Made by a program: the position numbers and the translations under genes
Part shown: positions 48,005 through 59,079 of the stretch, in pieces
Layout: each line of letters starts with the position of its first letter
Position numbering within the stretch: the first letter of the stretch is position 1
Origin: Arcuatula senhousia
Lineage: Eukaryota; Mollusca; Bivalvia; Mytilida; Mytilidae
DNA length: 64,000 nt
Assembly: GCA_963971305.1 (NCBI GenBank)
Contig: OZ020307.1
Span: 6,585,501-6,649,500 of the forward strand
Reading direction: 5' to 3'
The notes under the pieces: model-generated
Told to the model about the DNA's origin: nothing
The model's input: the letters and a program-made list of their open reading frames with translations, nothing else
Databases searched by the model: none

Positions 48005-48551
48005 TGTAAACTTAGAATTAGTGCTCATGATCTCCAAATCGAAAGAAAAAGATATGATAAGAATAAAACAGAGAGGTCTGAAAGAAAGTGCTGAAATTGT
48101 TCATTAGATAAAGTAAAAGACGAAATTCATTTTCTAGTTGAATGCCCAAAATATAAAGAGGAGAAGGATATTTTATTCAAAGATATTTCCGCAATGTGTC
48201 AAAATTTTATTAACCATCTACTGATGATAAATTTTTATGGTTAACTAGCAATGAAGATTTGCTTAAATTAAAAAAACTTGGGTACATCTATAATTAAAGG
48301 GTTCAATTGAATTAAAACAAAACTGATCAACTGCTGAGGGAAATACCACCATAATTGTTCCACACGTTTTACATTGTATATGTTTATAAGTTTTTGTACA
48401 AGGTGAAGCTCTGATTCTGTGACAACAAATTAAAGAACACCGTTATTGTTGTAATGTCTTTGTACATGTTGTATGTTTATTGTTAGATCGATGTAACTTT
48501 TGCCCAGAAATGGGCCCAGTCACTGGTTTATAAAATTATTATTATTATTAT
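48005..48551 (+). pseudogene. second LINE 3' remnant with (ATT)n tail
   Basis: Opposite strand to the fragment at 46942-48000. AHDLQIERKRYDKNKTERSE, then LDKVKDEIHFLVECPKYKEE, the same LINE C-terminal Cys/His block, with stops. The 3' UTR includes GCCCAGAAATGGGCCCAGTC and ends in ATTATTATTATTATTA, a LINE tail. Confidence 0.75.
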
Positions 48552-48589
48552 AAAACATAAGACATATAAGACATAATTTATTTTCCGAT

Positions 48590-49487
48590 GAAAGAACCTT
48601 AGTGAGCACGCTAACATACCCCACGCGTCCACATAATGGACAGAGAATATCTATTTCGAGACCTGAAAATGTATCCCACCATTATGGGCCTCCAACTTAA
48701 GGATGTATTCTTCTGAGGGGTCAAAATTTTCCTTAACCAAGTTTTTTCCCAAACCTGCTATTTTGAAATGCTAAGACCCTGAGAAAATCAAATTTACTAA
48801 GAAAACAATATGTCCGTGTGCATTTTAGTTCGCAACAGCCATTTAAAAAGGGCCTATTTTGACAATTTTCCCAAAATGTCATCATTTTTGCCCTATTTTG
48901 AGGTAATTTTCTTTAAAAAATCAAGTTTCAAAATCAAGTTTTCTCTCAAAGTTTCCATATTGATAGATGCCATGATTCTGAACAAATTTAACTTATAAAA
49001 AGTATATGTCCGTGATGATATAAGAAAGTTTAGTCCCGAAAATGTGCCGTTTTAGGTCATTTTCAAGACACCATAAAACCTGTAAAAATCAAGATTTTTC
49101 AAATTTTCTATCATACCAAAACCTCAAAACTCTCCTTTTTGTTTGAAATTATTGGACAAATATATCTTTTTGAATTTAGAAAAGGAATTATATGAATTGC
49201 AAGAATATTTTGTTGGAAAAATGAATTTTACTACCCCTGCCCTGAAATTGGCTAAATTCAGATTGAGATGGATGGTCAAATTTGGTCAAAAATGAAAATT
49301 TTGCATATCTCAAAAACTACTAATCATATTTTCATAATTTTTTGACAAAATTTAGATGGGTCATCATTTAATATATATCCAACAAAAGTTTTCAATTATA
49401 AGGCAAGGTTTAAAAATTATTCACAAACGAGATTTCAACGAGACTGAAACCTCAGAAGAATACCCCCTTAAGCTATGTACAAAATAT
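48590..49487. repeat. HpF fragment split by the TTAA element
   Basis: 48655-48700 (GACCTGAAAATGTATCCCAC) and 49468-49487 (TTAAGCTATGTACAAAATAT) match consecutive sequence in HpF at 53030-53075. The inserted element lies between. Confidence 0.65.
48697..49471. mobile_element. TTAA-flanked (piggyBac-type) MITE
   Basis: TTAA at 48697-48700 and 49468-49471; termini GGATGTATTCTTCTGAGG and CCTCAGAAGAATACCCCC are inverted with two mismatches. ~770 bp, AT-rich, no transposase ORF. The HpF copy at 53 kb gives the empty site, TTGAAGCTACATACC. Confidence 0.8.
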
Positions 49488-49488
49488 A

Positions 49489-50104
49489 CACCTGAAAAAA
49501 AGTTAAGCACCCCCATGATTTTTTTTTAAAATCATACATTTTCAAAACACTTTTTAACCATTATTTTACCATAGACCTGTATATTAATATACAGATCTAT
49601 GATTTTACAAATAGTAGCTGTAAATTTCTATTGCAAACTAAAATATGCACTGTTAAGCACAACTTAACATGTTTGTAACAAACAAAAAGACATCGTTTTT
49701 TTACATAACACGACATGGCAAAAAAGATGGCTTTTGTGCATAAACATGGGCTCCGAAAAGTATGGTCCTCTGAAGCTTGAAACTTTAAATTAATTGTCAA
49801 ATCGCACTCGAAAAGGTAAATCATAATTAAAAGATTGATACTGTATCGCCAAAGAGTCAATTTCGAGTATGTCCACCTTTAGCACGAATGACTGCTTTTT
49901 TACTACCAGTTTGGCGTCTTGTTTCCTTAAGAGTTATCTCCCGCTTTTCAAGGTAAAAATGTGCTTTTAACCGAACGCTTTAAATACATCCTTCCAGTCA
50001 CATATTGAAGAATTAAAACTGACCAAACTCATGAAAATTAGAAATTATTTCAAATCATCGAAAAGCATAAAAAGTCGAGGAGTGCTTAACTTTTTTTCCA
50101 GGTG
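49489..50104 (-). mobile_element. Tc1/mariner remnant with transposase tail (second copy)
   Basis: Same family as 31342-31922 in opposite orientation: CACCTGAAAAAAAGTTAAGC on the left, CTTTTTTTCCAGGTG on the right, TA on both sides. The - frame ending at the stop 49859-49857 reads [18 protein letters not shown] then HTRN, a Tc1 transposase C-terminus. The catalytic core is absent. Confidence 0.8.
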
Positions 50105-50109
50105 TATAT

Positions 50110-52984
50110 CAATAAAAAGCTACGCCGAGCGCAGCATGATACGACCGCAACACAGAAGTATAACCCTGTACGTTGGAGGCCTATTAAATATGGATAGTCC
50201 ATTGCTTTGGTCACATGAAGCCCATGGTGGACTTTAATACAGACGTCGCGCACGATATTGGTACCACTTTCCGTAACGTCGTCAAAGACGTTACATACAA
50301 ACAAATGGGATTTTGCTAATATAATTCCGTTTGCTTCTTCCGATATAATATGATATTTTTAAGTATGACTTTTTCCAATTCAAAACGTTTTAGAATATTT
50401 ATCAGAATTCAGTTTTATGTTATATTTGGCTTTTTCTTTTTATATAAACACACACCAGTATGCACATCCACATCAAAGGGGAATGTGCCTTCCCTCAAAT
50501 AAAGAATGGGTGAAAAATAATAAATTAAACGCAGACAGTATGCTCAACATGTATGATTGGCAATGATTACGTCGTATTAAACATTGAAAAACGTCGAAAA
50601 TGAGCAAGCGGGACATTTAAGTGCGAAATCGTAAAAATCCTATGGTCTTGATAACTTTTATCCTAAAATTCCGAAACTAGTTCTTCAAAAAGTTGACAAA
50701 AAGCACATTTTAAAAATGGTTTCAAAATTTTGATCCAGAACTGTAAATCAAAGATGCATTGTCTCAAACATTGAAGCAAACGTGAAAATAGTAATATTTT
50801 GCCTTGCTTCTCGGAAATGTGACATTTGTGTGCGAAATCGAAAAAATGCAAGTGCGTTAAAATATAAAGTAGTATATCTTCAAATTTTAAGATACGTCTA
50901 CCTGAATAAATGCACATTCGAAAAATATAAGCAAAAATTTGTTTTATTTGTTCGTCTTCTTATTAGGTTATGAAAAGTTTGACAAAAAAACTTTCCGACG
51001 TCCAAAACGGCCATTTTACGTCGTGTGACATTTGACTCGTTTGTACTAAAACAGAGATCTTTACAAGAAGGAACCATTTAGATGATTTTAAATTTCTTAT
51101 CAGAAAAGGAATACACTTGCTGAAAAACATATCTTAAAGGCATAAATAATAACATTCGACTTCACCTGATAAAGTTATATAGTTCATAGACTAAAAAACT
51201 TGAAAACGTAATTTTTCGTTTTTGTGACATTTTCATATTACTTTGTTTTCCGCGCCTGTTCAAGACAAGTCAAAAAATGGTCTAAGTATCAAGAAAAATG
51301 TCTAAATGTTTTGTACTTTTAAGATCAGAATTATTGTCGTTGGTTTAATATGTTAAATAAATAAAATCGCATGTCGAAAAATAATTTTGTGGGTCACTCT
51401 TCGCAGCGTCTACATCCTTTTTTCAAGAGGAAAAATGGCGATCATTACAAAATTGCGCTTTATTTTAATTTTTCTCAGCCAAAAACATTTTTAGTTTGTC
51501 GACAAGTATCTGTTTATAAAACATGACATGTATAACTCATTTTTAAAAAAGTTACACCTAGAAATACCAAAATGTTTGGTTGATTTTGTTACGCGTCTAC
51601 AGCACGAAAATGGCGTCTTTTCAATTTTCTCAAAAGGCCCCTGTTTTTCTGTGTAAAATGATTTTGAAAAGACTAATCAAAAAATATTCTACTGAATCTA
51701 CACTTAAATTTGATATAAATTATTATTTGTTATGTTTCCGGCAATTTTTAAAAGAGCAATTTTCATTAAACTTGGTTGACGCTTTGAACGATGGTATGAA
51801 CATTGTGCGCGACGTCTCAAAGTCAAAGCTTTTTGACACATGCATCCTGTGGTGGACTAAAAATGCATTTTTGACACATATACATTTACATCAACATCTA
51901 ATACAAAAAGCCTTACAATGTATCTATATGCATGTAATAATTTATAATTTTGGCCATTTGACCCCCTAATTTCTCAAAAACAGTAAAAGATATTGCAAAT
52001 CCCGTTTAAAATTAGGACAGGGATTTTCACAAGGAATCTAATGAAAAAAAAGATTTTAAAAATCATACCAAAAATAAAAAAGTTGATGGGCGTGGCCTGT
52101 CTTTAGCCCCCCTGTAGCAATGTAATGGTGAAATACATATCAAAATCATTGACACATTTAGTAGACAGAATTTTATGAGCTCTTCAACAAAAAAAGAATT
52201 ATCAAAATTTAATGAATAATAAACATTCTACAACAATTTTGCCAATACACCCGTTTAAGCCCCTTTGGCCCTTTTTTTCTAAAACAGTAGGGGCTACAAA
52301 CCCCAAATACGAAACTAACATTCCTTTAGCATGTTTAGTGGATATCATCATCATATTTAAACTTCATAACAATTGGCTGGCTCACTACAACTTAATTTTA
52401 AGCATAAAACTATTTGCCTTGACAAACTTTTAAAATTGGTGTTGTTGGCCCCTTTGACCCCTAAATTCTCGAAAACAGTAAGAGATATTGCAAATCTGAT
52501 TGAAAATCGCTGCCAGGGATTTTTACAAGGATTCCAATGAAAAAAAGATTTTGAAAATCGGACCACAAATTAAAAAGTTGATTTTTTGGGGTGTGGCCCC
52601 TTTTTGACAATTTGACGGTACAAGATACATCAAAGATGTTGTTACATATTGTTGACTGAATTTATTGAGGAACAAATAAAAAAAGAATGATCAAAATCAG
52701 ATGAAAATTAAACATTCTACAGACGTTGTGTCAATACACCCTTTTTAAACCCATTTGGCCCTTTTTTTTCTAAAACGGTAGGGACCAGAAACCCCAAATG
52801 CAATACCAACCTTCCTTTAGTGGTTATAAACATCATATCAAAATTTTATAGCAATTGGTTAACTACAACTAAAGTTATCGCACGGAAACCAAAGTGTCTA
52901 CAGACGACGACAACAACGACAACGACATCGCCATAACATAATACGATCGCAAAAAAATTGCGGTCGTATTTGCGGTCGTATAAA
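50110..52984 (-). mobile_element. HpB element interrupted by a 1.58-kb TIR element
   Basis: The HpB 3' hairpin AGCTACGCCGAGCGCAGC is at 50118 and the 5' hairpin TGCGGTCGTA is at 52970-52981. The tail monomer is cut at 50240 (GCCCATGGTGGACTTTAATA) and the element resumes at 51818 (CAAAGTCAAAGCTTTTTGAC). The interior carries the CCCCTTTGGCCC phrases. Confidence 0.75.
50241..51817. mobile_element. 1.58-kb TIR element inside HpB
   Basis: The termini AGACGTCGCGCAC and GTGCGCGACGTCT are exact inverted repeats with partial similarity further in (ACCA.). No transposase is seen. The interior has several GTGACATTT...CGAAATCG-like phrases. A target duplication could not be resolved. Confidence 0.7.
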
Positions 52985-53549
52985 AATCTATGTCGGCTCG
53001 TTTAACAGGAATTAGCTGATCGACAGACCTGAAAATGTATCCCACCATATGGGACACCCTACTTGAAGCTACATACCAAATATTAAAAGCCTACAATTAA
53101 TAATTGCTGGGAAATCTGTGATCAAAATTTTCAACCCTGAAAATTAAGTGAAAAAAGTCTAAGTCAGCTCTTTAAACAGGAAGTAAATGATCGACAGACC
53201 TGAAAACAAATCCCACCATATGGGACCCCTACTCAAAGCTATAAACCAAATATCAAATACCTACAATTAATAGTTGCTGAGAAATCTGTTACGAAAATTT
53301 TCAACCCTGAAAATTTAGTGAAAAAAGTGTAAGTCGGCTCGTTGAACAGGAAGTAAGTGATCGACAGACCTGAAAACGTATCCAACCATATGGGACCCCC
53401 AACTGAAGCTACATACCAGATATCAAACGCATAGGATTAATAATAGCTGATATATATGTTACGAAAATTTTGATCACGGACAGACGGACGGACAGACGGA
53501 CCAGTCAAAAACATTATACCCTTCGCAACTTTGTTGCGTGGGGTATAAT
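52985..53549 (-). mobile_element. HpF element (TATACCCC family), 3' truncated
   Basis: The right end (5' of the element) ATTATACCCTTCGCAACTTT / GTTGCGTGGGGTATAAT is a hairpin next to GACAGACGGACGGACAGACG. Three ~155-bp monomers follow (GATCGACAGACCTGAAAA, CCACCATATGGGAC). It abuts the HpB 5' end. Confidence 0.65.
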
Positions 53550-53874
53550 TATGGTCCCTCAAAGGGCAGCATCATTACAATGATTATATTATAACAGAGA
53601 ATAAAATAAAGTATAAGATTAAAATAAATAGATAGCTTACTAGTAATGCAGATACTATATATATACTTGTTTAAAGAGTCTGGATATAAAAAAAGGACCA
53701 ATATTTCATTATGCTACAATGATAAATTACAAGTAAAAACAAAAGCAAAAATCATTTGTTAATATAGCAGTCCTCCCTTATAATGAAATTATTAAAGAGT
53801 TGTCCATGCATGTTGAAGTCAAATTGAAACAAAACAGACTGGACAAATTTGTTAAACACAGACTAACCAATGAA

Positions 53875-54420
53875 CTATCTTATAAACTTTATGAGATATC
53901 TTATAAATTCTATAAGATATCTTATTTACTATATAAGATATCTTTAGAGGAAAATGAGATATCTACTAAAAACAATGTTTATAAGATATATGATAAAGTT
54001 TATAAGATATCTAATAATGTTTATAGGATATCTTATAAAATATATAAGTTATCTTATAAATTATTTTTTTAAGATATCTTATAAAGTATATGAGATATCT
54101 TATAAATTTTATGAGATATCTTTAAAGAGGCCTTATCAAAATATAAGATATCTTATAAAGTTTATAAGATATCTTATTAAATATATAAGATATCTCATAT
54201 AAATGGGAGTTTATAAGATATCTTATAAAACATATGAGACATCTTATAAAACATATAAGATATCTTATAAAGTTTATAAGATATCTCGTAAACTTTATGA
54301 GATATCTTATAGAAAATAACTTATAAGATATCTCATAAAATATATAAGAAATCTAATAAACTTTATGAGATATCTTATAAACTTTTTAAGATATCTTATT
54401 AGTTTTTTAAGATATCTTTT
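53875..54420. repeat. array of AGATATCT palindromes
   Basis: About 25 degenerate copies of TTATAAGATATCTTATAA spaced ~18-25 bp apart. Every unit is itself an inverted repeat. It creates spurious Lys/Ile/Tyr/Ser-rich ORFs. It directly abuts the Penelope-like element. Confidence 0.85.
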
Positions 54421-54430
54421 AAGTTATACA

Positions 54431-54594
54431 ATAATCTTTAAATTATTTAACATCAATTGGTAATGTTGTGTACATTTTCTAGACCCTATTGATTAGTTTT
54501 TTATGTATAGTATCGTTTTAAATACGTTGTATTTATTTACGATCCATTACCGCTTTGTGAGAGAAGCGTTGACTATTTTTCAAGATCGTTTTTA
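54431..54594 (+). repeat. PLE left direct repeat (pLTR)
   Basis: 164 bp starting ATAATCTTTAAATTATTTAA, apparently identical to 57700-57863 at offset 3269. Confidence 0.9.
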
Positions 54595-54659
54595 TCTAGT
54601 TTTTTATTTAGTCAGTATCTGTGATTTTTCACACGATCCGTTTCTGCTTACAAGTGAGC

Positions 54660-57404
54660 ATGTTCTTCAAAGATGTTTTCAAAAAGGGCAAATCGCTTAA
54701 GATCAAAATTGCCAAAGCTGAACACCATATTTCTAATTTAGAACAGTATTCATCTCAAGGAATTATACCGAAAGGGCTCATGTTAAAGGCCTCTCCTTTA
54801 ACAACAGGTTTTAAATCTAATAATTTTATGTACAAATGGAATTTAACTTTAAAATACTGCTCCTTGGATCTTATGGATCTTTTGCTCAAAGATTCTAAAC
54901 ATAGACTTCAACAATTAAAATCGGATTTTCAACAACTTTGTACAGAGGCCACTCAAAATTTGACAAATCCTGAACTCTCTGATTTATACAGACGCACTAC
55001 TGACATCAAGTGTATAGAAACAGAGAAGCTCAGACATAAACAAAACAACAAATTTCAACGTGATGGTGTATGTCCTGATTTCCACCAACACACCTCAACT
55101 ATTTCCGAAACCAAAAAACCACGAGGGCGCAGATTTAAAAGAAGACGTAGATCCCAAACTCATGTTGATGTCACATCCAATACTGTGGTCAACCTTTCAT
55201 CTACACCTCTTTCGGCACTTGAAATTAACGTTCTTTCCAAAGGCCTCAACTTCTGTCCTACACCGAATGCCAGCAATGACCACGTCCTGGAAGCAGACCT
55301 CAACAACTTTGCTAGATCCGTAAGAATCAAGGAGTATTTTGGAAACAAAATCATTGACAATGACCAAAGTCCTAGTGAAAATGATTCAGATTCAGACGAG
55401 AGTGAAATTGAAATACCAAGATTCAAGAAGAAAAGTTCATGGGTTCCAAAACCTAGCAAATCAGCCACATTGGAACATGTCATCGATAAAATAAAACAAG
55501 ATGTGGAACACCTTTCAAAAATTCAAACCCATAACACCCGCAACATATCAGCTGAAGAGAAAAATGCCATCCACTCACTTCAAGCAAGAGACGACATCAT
55601 CATTAAACCAGCTGATAAAGGCAGTGCTGTCGTAGTAATGGACAAGTCAGACTATGTATCTGAAGCAGAACGCCAACTTTCAGATGCCCGTTTTTATAAA
55701 AAATTAGACACCGACCCCACTGCCGAATTTAGCAAGACCATTATTCGGGAACTTAAAAATCTTGTTGAAAATGGGGACATTGACGAGAGTCAATTTAATT
55801 ATCTCAAACCGGAGAACAGTAAAGCCGGAAGATTTTACCTTCTTCCAAAAATTCACAAAGCCAATAACCCTGGAAGACCTATTGTCTCAGCTAACGGCCA
55901 TCCCACAGAAAAAATTTCAGAATTTGTCGATTACCATCTTCGACCTCACGTGACTAAACTGCCATCATACATAAAAGACACCACAGATTATCTGAGGAAA
56001 TTGGAATCCATGAACCCACTCCCATCTGGCACTCTTCTTGTTTCTCTGGACGTCACCTCTCTCTACACAAACATTCCACACGACGATGGAATCGAGGCGT
56101 GTAGAGAAGTTTGGGACTCTCGAGATGTTTTGGAACCATCAACTGAAGGTCTTGTTAACTTGTTAACTCTCGTTCTTAAATGTAATAATTTTACATTTAA
56201 TAATGAAAACTACCTTCAAATCAACGGCACTGCCATGGGAACTAGAATGGCACCATCCTATGCTAACATCTTTATGGGCAAACTTGAAAAGCAGATTCTT
56301 TCAACCGCTATAATCAGTCCTCTATCCTGGTACCGCTTCATTGACGACATCGACATGAAATGGAACAACTCTCAAAAGAATCTCGATGACTTTATTTCGC
56401 ATGCCAACAACGCCCATCCAACTATAAAGTTCACTTATGAAATTTCTGACTCTAAAATGTCCTTTCTCGACACTACCTCAACAATATCAGACGGGATGAT
56501 ATCAACGGACCTGTTTTGCAAACCTACTGACAAGCACCAGTATCTATCCCCCAGCAGTTGCCATCCAAAACATTGCACGAGAAGTATCCCCTACAGTCAG
56601 GCTCTTAGAATCAGGCGCATCTGCTCTTCTAACGACACTGCTGTCAAACGCCTAGGAGAGCTCCGCCAGCATTTGACTGTACGGGGCTACAAAAAATATG
56701 ACATCGACAAGGGCTTTGAAAGGGCATCTAGACCATCCAGAGAATCCCTTCTACAATACAAAAAGAGAAAAAGAAATAAACGAATTCCTCTCGTACTGAC
56801 ATACCAACCCTCTCTTGGTGGTTTGTCTAAACTCCTCCGTTGTCACTGGGAAGAAATAAAAAAACACCCTAAACTCTCAAGAATCTTTCCCGAGCCTCCT
56901 ATCTGTGCGTTTCGTCGACCAAAAAGCCTTCGCGACACTTTGGTTCGATCCAGTCTGGCTCCCAAACCCCCCAAATCTGTTGGATCTTGCAGAAAGTGCG
57001 ACAGTAAGAGATGTTTGACGTGCAAGCAAATGTTGCAGACCCAAACATTTACCAGCAGGTCGACTGGAAAGACATTCACTATTTACTGCAATGTTGATTG
57101 CCGTACAGCTAATGTAGTGTATCTCCTCCAGTGTAGATGTGGCTTTCAATACATTGGTGAAACGGTTCAACCTTTCAACAAACGTATGAATCTACATCGC
57201 AGCGATTACAAATGCAAACCAGACATCCCTGTCAGTCGCCATCTCAGATCCAATGGGCACAGCCCAGATGATCTCTCTAGGTTGTCCATCACCATCATTG
57301 ACCACAATCCGTCTTGGTCAACCTATGAAAGGCAAGCTCGGGAAAGTTTCTGGATTAAAACATTAGAAACGAGAAATCCCTACGGAATAAACGAGAAAAT
57401 CTAG
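54660..57404 (+). CDS. PLE reverse transcriptase with GIY-YIG endonuclease (914 aa)
   Basis: ATG at 54660; the frame is also open 13 codons upstream. The N-terminal ~150 residues resemble PLE N-terminal helices, then a basic patch (KKPRGRRFKRRRR), an acidic Ser/Asp/Glu stretch, and the RT: KPADKGSAVVVMDK, YLLPKIHK, SLDVTSLYTNIP (Asp ~463) and FIDDI (Asp 562-563). After the thumb comes a Cys cluster (CRKCDSKRCLTC), then the GIY-YIG nuclease VVYLLQCRCGFQYIGET (~819-832) and FWIKTLETRNPYGINE with the catalytic Glu. No stop or frameshift interrupts it. PLE proteins nick DNA and copy their RNA at the break. This is an endonuclease-bearing PLE, not the EN-minus telomeric type. Confidence 0.93.
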   Translation: MFFKDVFKKGKSLKIKIAKAEHHISNLEQYSSQGIIPKGLMLKASPLTTGFKSNNFMYKWNLTLKYCSLDLMDLLLKDSKHRLQQLKSDFQQLCTEATQNLTNPELSDLYRRTTDIKCIETEKLRHKQNNKFQRDGVCPDFHQHTSTISETKKPRGRRFKRRRRSQTHVDVTSNTVVNLSSTPLSALEINVLSKGLNFCPTPNASNDHVLEADLNNFARSVRIKEYFGNKIIDNDQSPSENDSDSDESEIEIPRFKKKSSWVPKPSKSATLEHVIDKIKQDVEHLSKIQTHNTRNISAEEKNAIHSLQARDDIIIKPADKGSAVVVMDKSDYVSEAERQLSDARFYKKLDTDPTAEFSKTIIRELKNLVENGDIDESQFNYLKPENSKAGRFYLLPKIHKANNPGRPIVSANGHPTEKISEFVDYHLRPHVTKLPSYIKDTTDYLRKLESMNPLPSGTLLVSLDVTSLYTNIPHDDGIEACREVWDSRDVLEPSTEGLVNLLTLVLKCNNFTFNNENYLQINGTAMGTRMAPSYANIFMGKLEKQILSTAIISPLSWYRFIDDIDMKWNNSQKNLDDFISHANNAHPTIKFTYEISDSKMSFLDTTSTISDGMISTDLFCKPTDKHQYLSPSSCHPKHCTRSIPYSQALRIRRICSSNDTAVKRLGELRQHLTVRGYKKYDIDKGFERASRPSRESLLQYKKRKRNKRIPLVLTYQPSLGGLSKLLRCHWEEIKKHPKLSRIFPEPPICAFRRPKSLRDTLVRSSLAPKPPKSVGSCRKCDSKRCLTCKQMLQTQTFTSRSTGKTFTIYCNVDCRTANVVYLLQCRCGFQYIGETVQPFNKRMNLHRSDYKCKPDIPVSRHLRSNGHSPDDLSRLSITIIDHNPSWSTYERQARESFWIKTLETRNPYGINEKI

Positions 57405-57666
57405 ATAGTGGATTGATTTGTATCATTAAATATTCCAGTTTCCATCTCACTTTGAACATCTTCATTTTGTATTCATTTTATCATCATTTCTTTTGTTAAA
57501 CACCTACTCACTCACTATTTATTTGCATTGTACATATGTTCTTATTTTTATGATCATTTACCTGTCCAGTAAATTTCAGCATGCTCCGATTTTGACTAGT
57601 TTGTTTAGAATGACCTGTTTTTAAGTAGGGTTATTACGTTATTGTGTTTGAAAATTGTTTAATATA

Positions 57667-57702
57667 CTGATGAAGGACATACGAATGTCCGAAATATCTA
57701 TA
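57667..57702 (+). ncRNA. hammerhead ribozyme-like motif of the PLE
   Basis: CTGATGA (57667-57673), a perfect 6-bp stem II (GGACAT / ATGTCC) with loop ACGA, then GAAA (57691-57694) and a very short stem III, predicting cleavage after about 57702. That is within ~3 nt of where the direct repeat, and hence the element's 5' end, starts. One extra A sits between CTGATGA and stem II. PLE repeats are known to carry hammerheads; activity here is untested. Confidence 0.6.
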
Positions 57703-57863
57703 ATCTTTAAATTATTTAACATCAATTGGTAATGTTGTGTACATTTTCTAGACCCTATTGATTAGTTTTTTATGTATAGTATCGTTTTAAATACGTTGTA
57801 TTTATTTACGATCCATTACCGCTTTGTGAGAGAAGCGTTGACTATTTTTCAAGATCGTTTTTA
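57700..57863 (+). repeat. PLE right direct repeat (pLTR)
   Basis: Second copy of the 164-bp repeat, starting just after the hammerhead-like motif. Confidence 0.9.
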
Positions 57864-57889
57864 AGTTATACATATATATATATAAATCC

Positions 57890-57995
57890 TAGGATGGTGT
57901 AGTGGTTACAACCTCTGTTCTGTTAGCTAGGCGCATACGCCGTAGATGTCCCAAATGTTGTGAGTTCGATCCTCGCTGAGGGCACTCAAAAAAAT
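57890..57995 (+). mobile_element. tRNA-derived SINE head or tRNA pseudogene
   Basis: A-box GGTGTAGTGGTTAC, B-box GAGTTCGATCC, and a T-arm that folds; no proper anticodon arm (a GGCG-CATA-CGCC hairpin instead). Most likely a truncated SINE adjoining the PLE. Confidence 0.6.
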
Positions 57996-58179
57996 CAAAA
58001 TCTGTTTGTCAGATGATTTTCAGGGTTGAAATTACAGTAACATTGTTTGATTATATTCTAGACATTCATATATATTATCAAATTCGAAATAATCTTGCAT
58101 TCTGCAGTTTCTGTGGAATCCAATGGAGCATGAACATAAACACGTTAGAGGTAGCTATAAATAGACCATATATATATAA

Positions 58180-59079
58180 ATCTGCTATAGTTTTCATTCT
58201 ATAGGCCAAAAACACTATTTTTCGGCTTAAAGGGGTTGTAACCCCTATAAATGGATCATCTGACAACTTCGAACCTATAAAGACTTTTGTAGAGCTAAAT
58301 GAGCTGAACATTAAAGCAAGCAACAGCTTTTCTCTATCTGTAATATTTTTCATTCTATAGGCCAAAAACACCCTTTTTCGGCTTTAAGGGGCTGTACCCC
58401 TATAAGGGGTCATCTGACAACTTCGATCTTCTGGAGTATTTTTGTAGAGCTAAATGAGGAGAACATTTAAGCAAGCAACAGCTTTTCTCTATCTGCTATA
58501 GTTTTCATTCTATATGCCAAAAACACTATTTTTCGGCTTTAAGGGGCTGTAACCCCTATAAGGGATCATCTGACAACTTCGACCCTATGAAGACCTTTGT
58601 AGAGCTAAATCAACTGAACATTCAAGCAAGCAACAGCTTATCTGTATCTAAATTAATTCTCATTCTACAGGCCAAAAACATGAAAAAAAACGCTATTTTT
58701 CACCTTTAAAGGGCCGTAACCCCTATAAGGGGTCATCTGATAACTTCAACTCAATAGAGACTTTTGTAGAGCTTTTGATGCTGAAACAGAAGCGTGGCAT
58801 CAGATTTCATCTATCTCTTAGACTTTTTGATCTACAAGCCAAAAACAGTGGTCTGACCCCCCCTGGTCTATTTTTAGCAACGGCGGTCATGTTTTTTGAC
58901 GAATCAAAAACCTAAACGATAATTTGGTAGAAAACACCCTAGAAAATAACCATACCAAGTTTCATCACTTTCTGTCAAGCAGTTTCAGAGAAGAAGATTT
59001 TTGAAAAGTTGAACGGACGGACGACGGACGCCACCAAATGACGGCTATAGCTCACATGGCCTTCGGTCAGGTGAGCTAA
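58180..59079 (-). mobile_element. HpA element, 3' truncated
   Basis: Four or more ~155-bp monomers (GCCAAAAACACTATTTTTCG, GGGGTCATCTGACAACTTCG), then the GACGGACGACGGACGCC tract and the 5' terminus CTTCGGTCAGGTGAGCT. Its 3' end is missing next to the SINE. Confidence 0.75.

Larger units (their letters stand above)
54430..57871 (+). mobile_element. Penelope-like element (PLE), near complete
   Basis: A direct repeat (pLTR) at each end, one long ORF between, and TTTTAAGTTATAC flanking both sides (54417-54429 and 57859-57871, the latter overlapping the repeat end by five bases) as the likely target duplication. A hammerhead-like motif precedes the second repeat. The intact ORF and repeats that look identical suggest a fairly recent insertion. 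Confidence 0.9.

Noticed and set aside
53800..54202. ORFs rich in Lys-Ile-Tyr-Ser repeats
   Set aside because: Translation of the AGATATCT palindrome array; not a protein.
55160..57170. minus-strand ORFs within 55160-57170
   Set aside because: Shadows of the Penelope-like RT frame.
57890..57995. functional tRNA gene
   Set aside because: A and B boxes are present, but the anticodon arm does not form; better explained as a SINE head.
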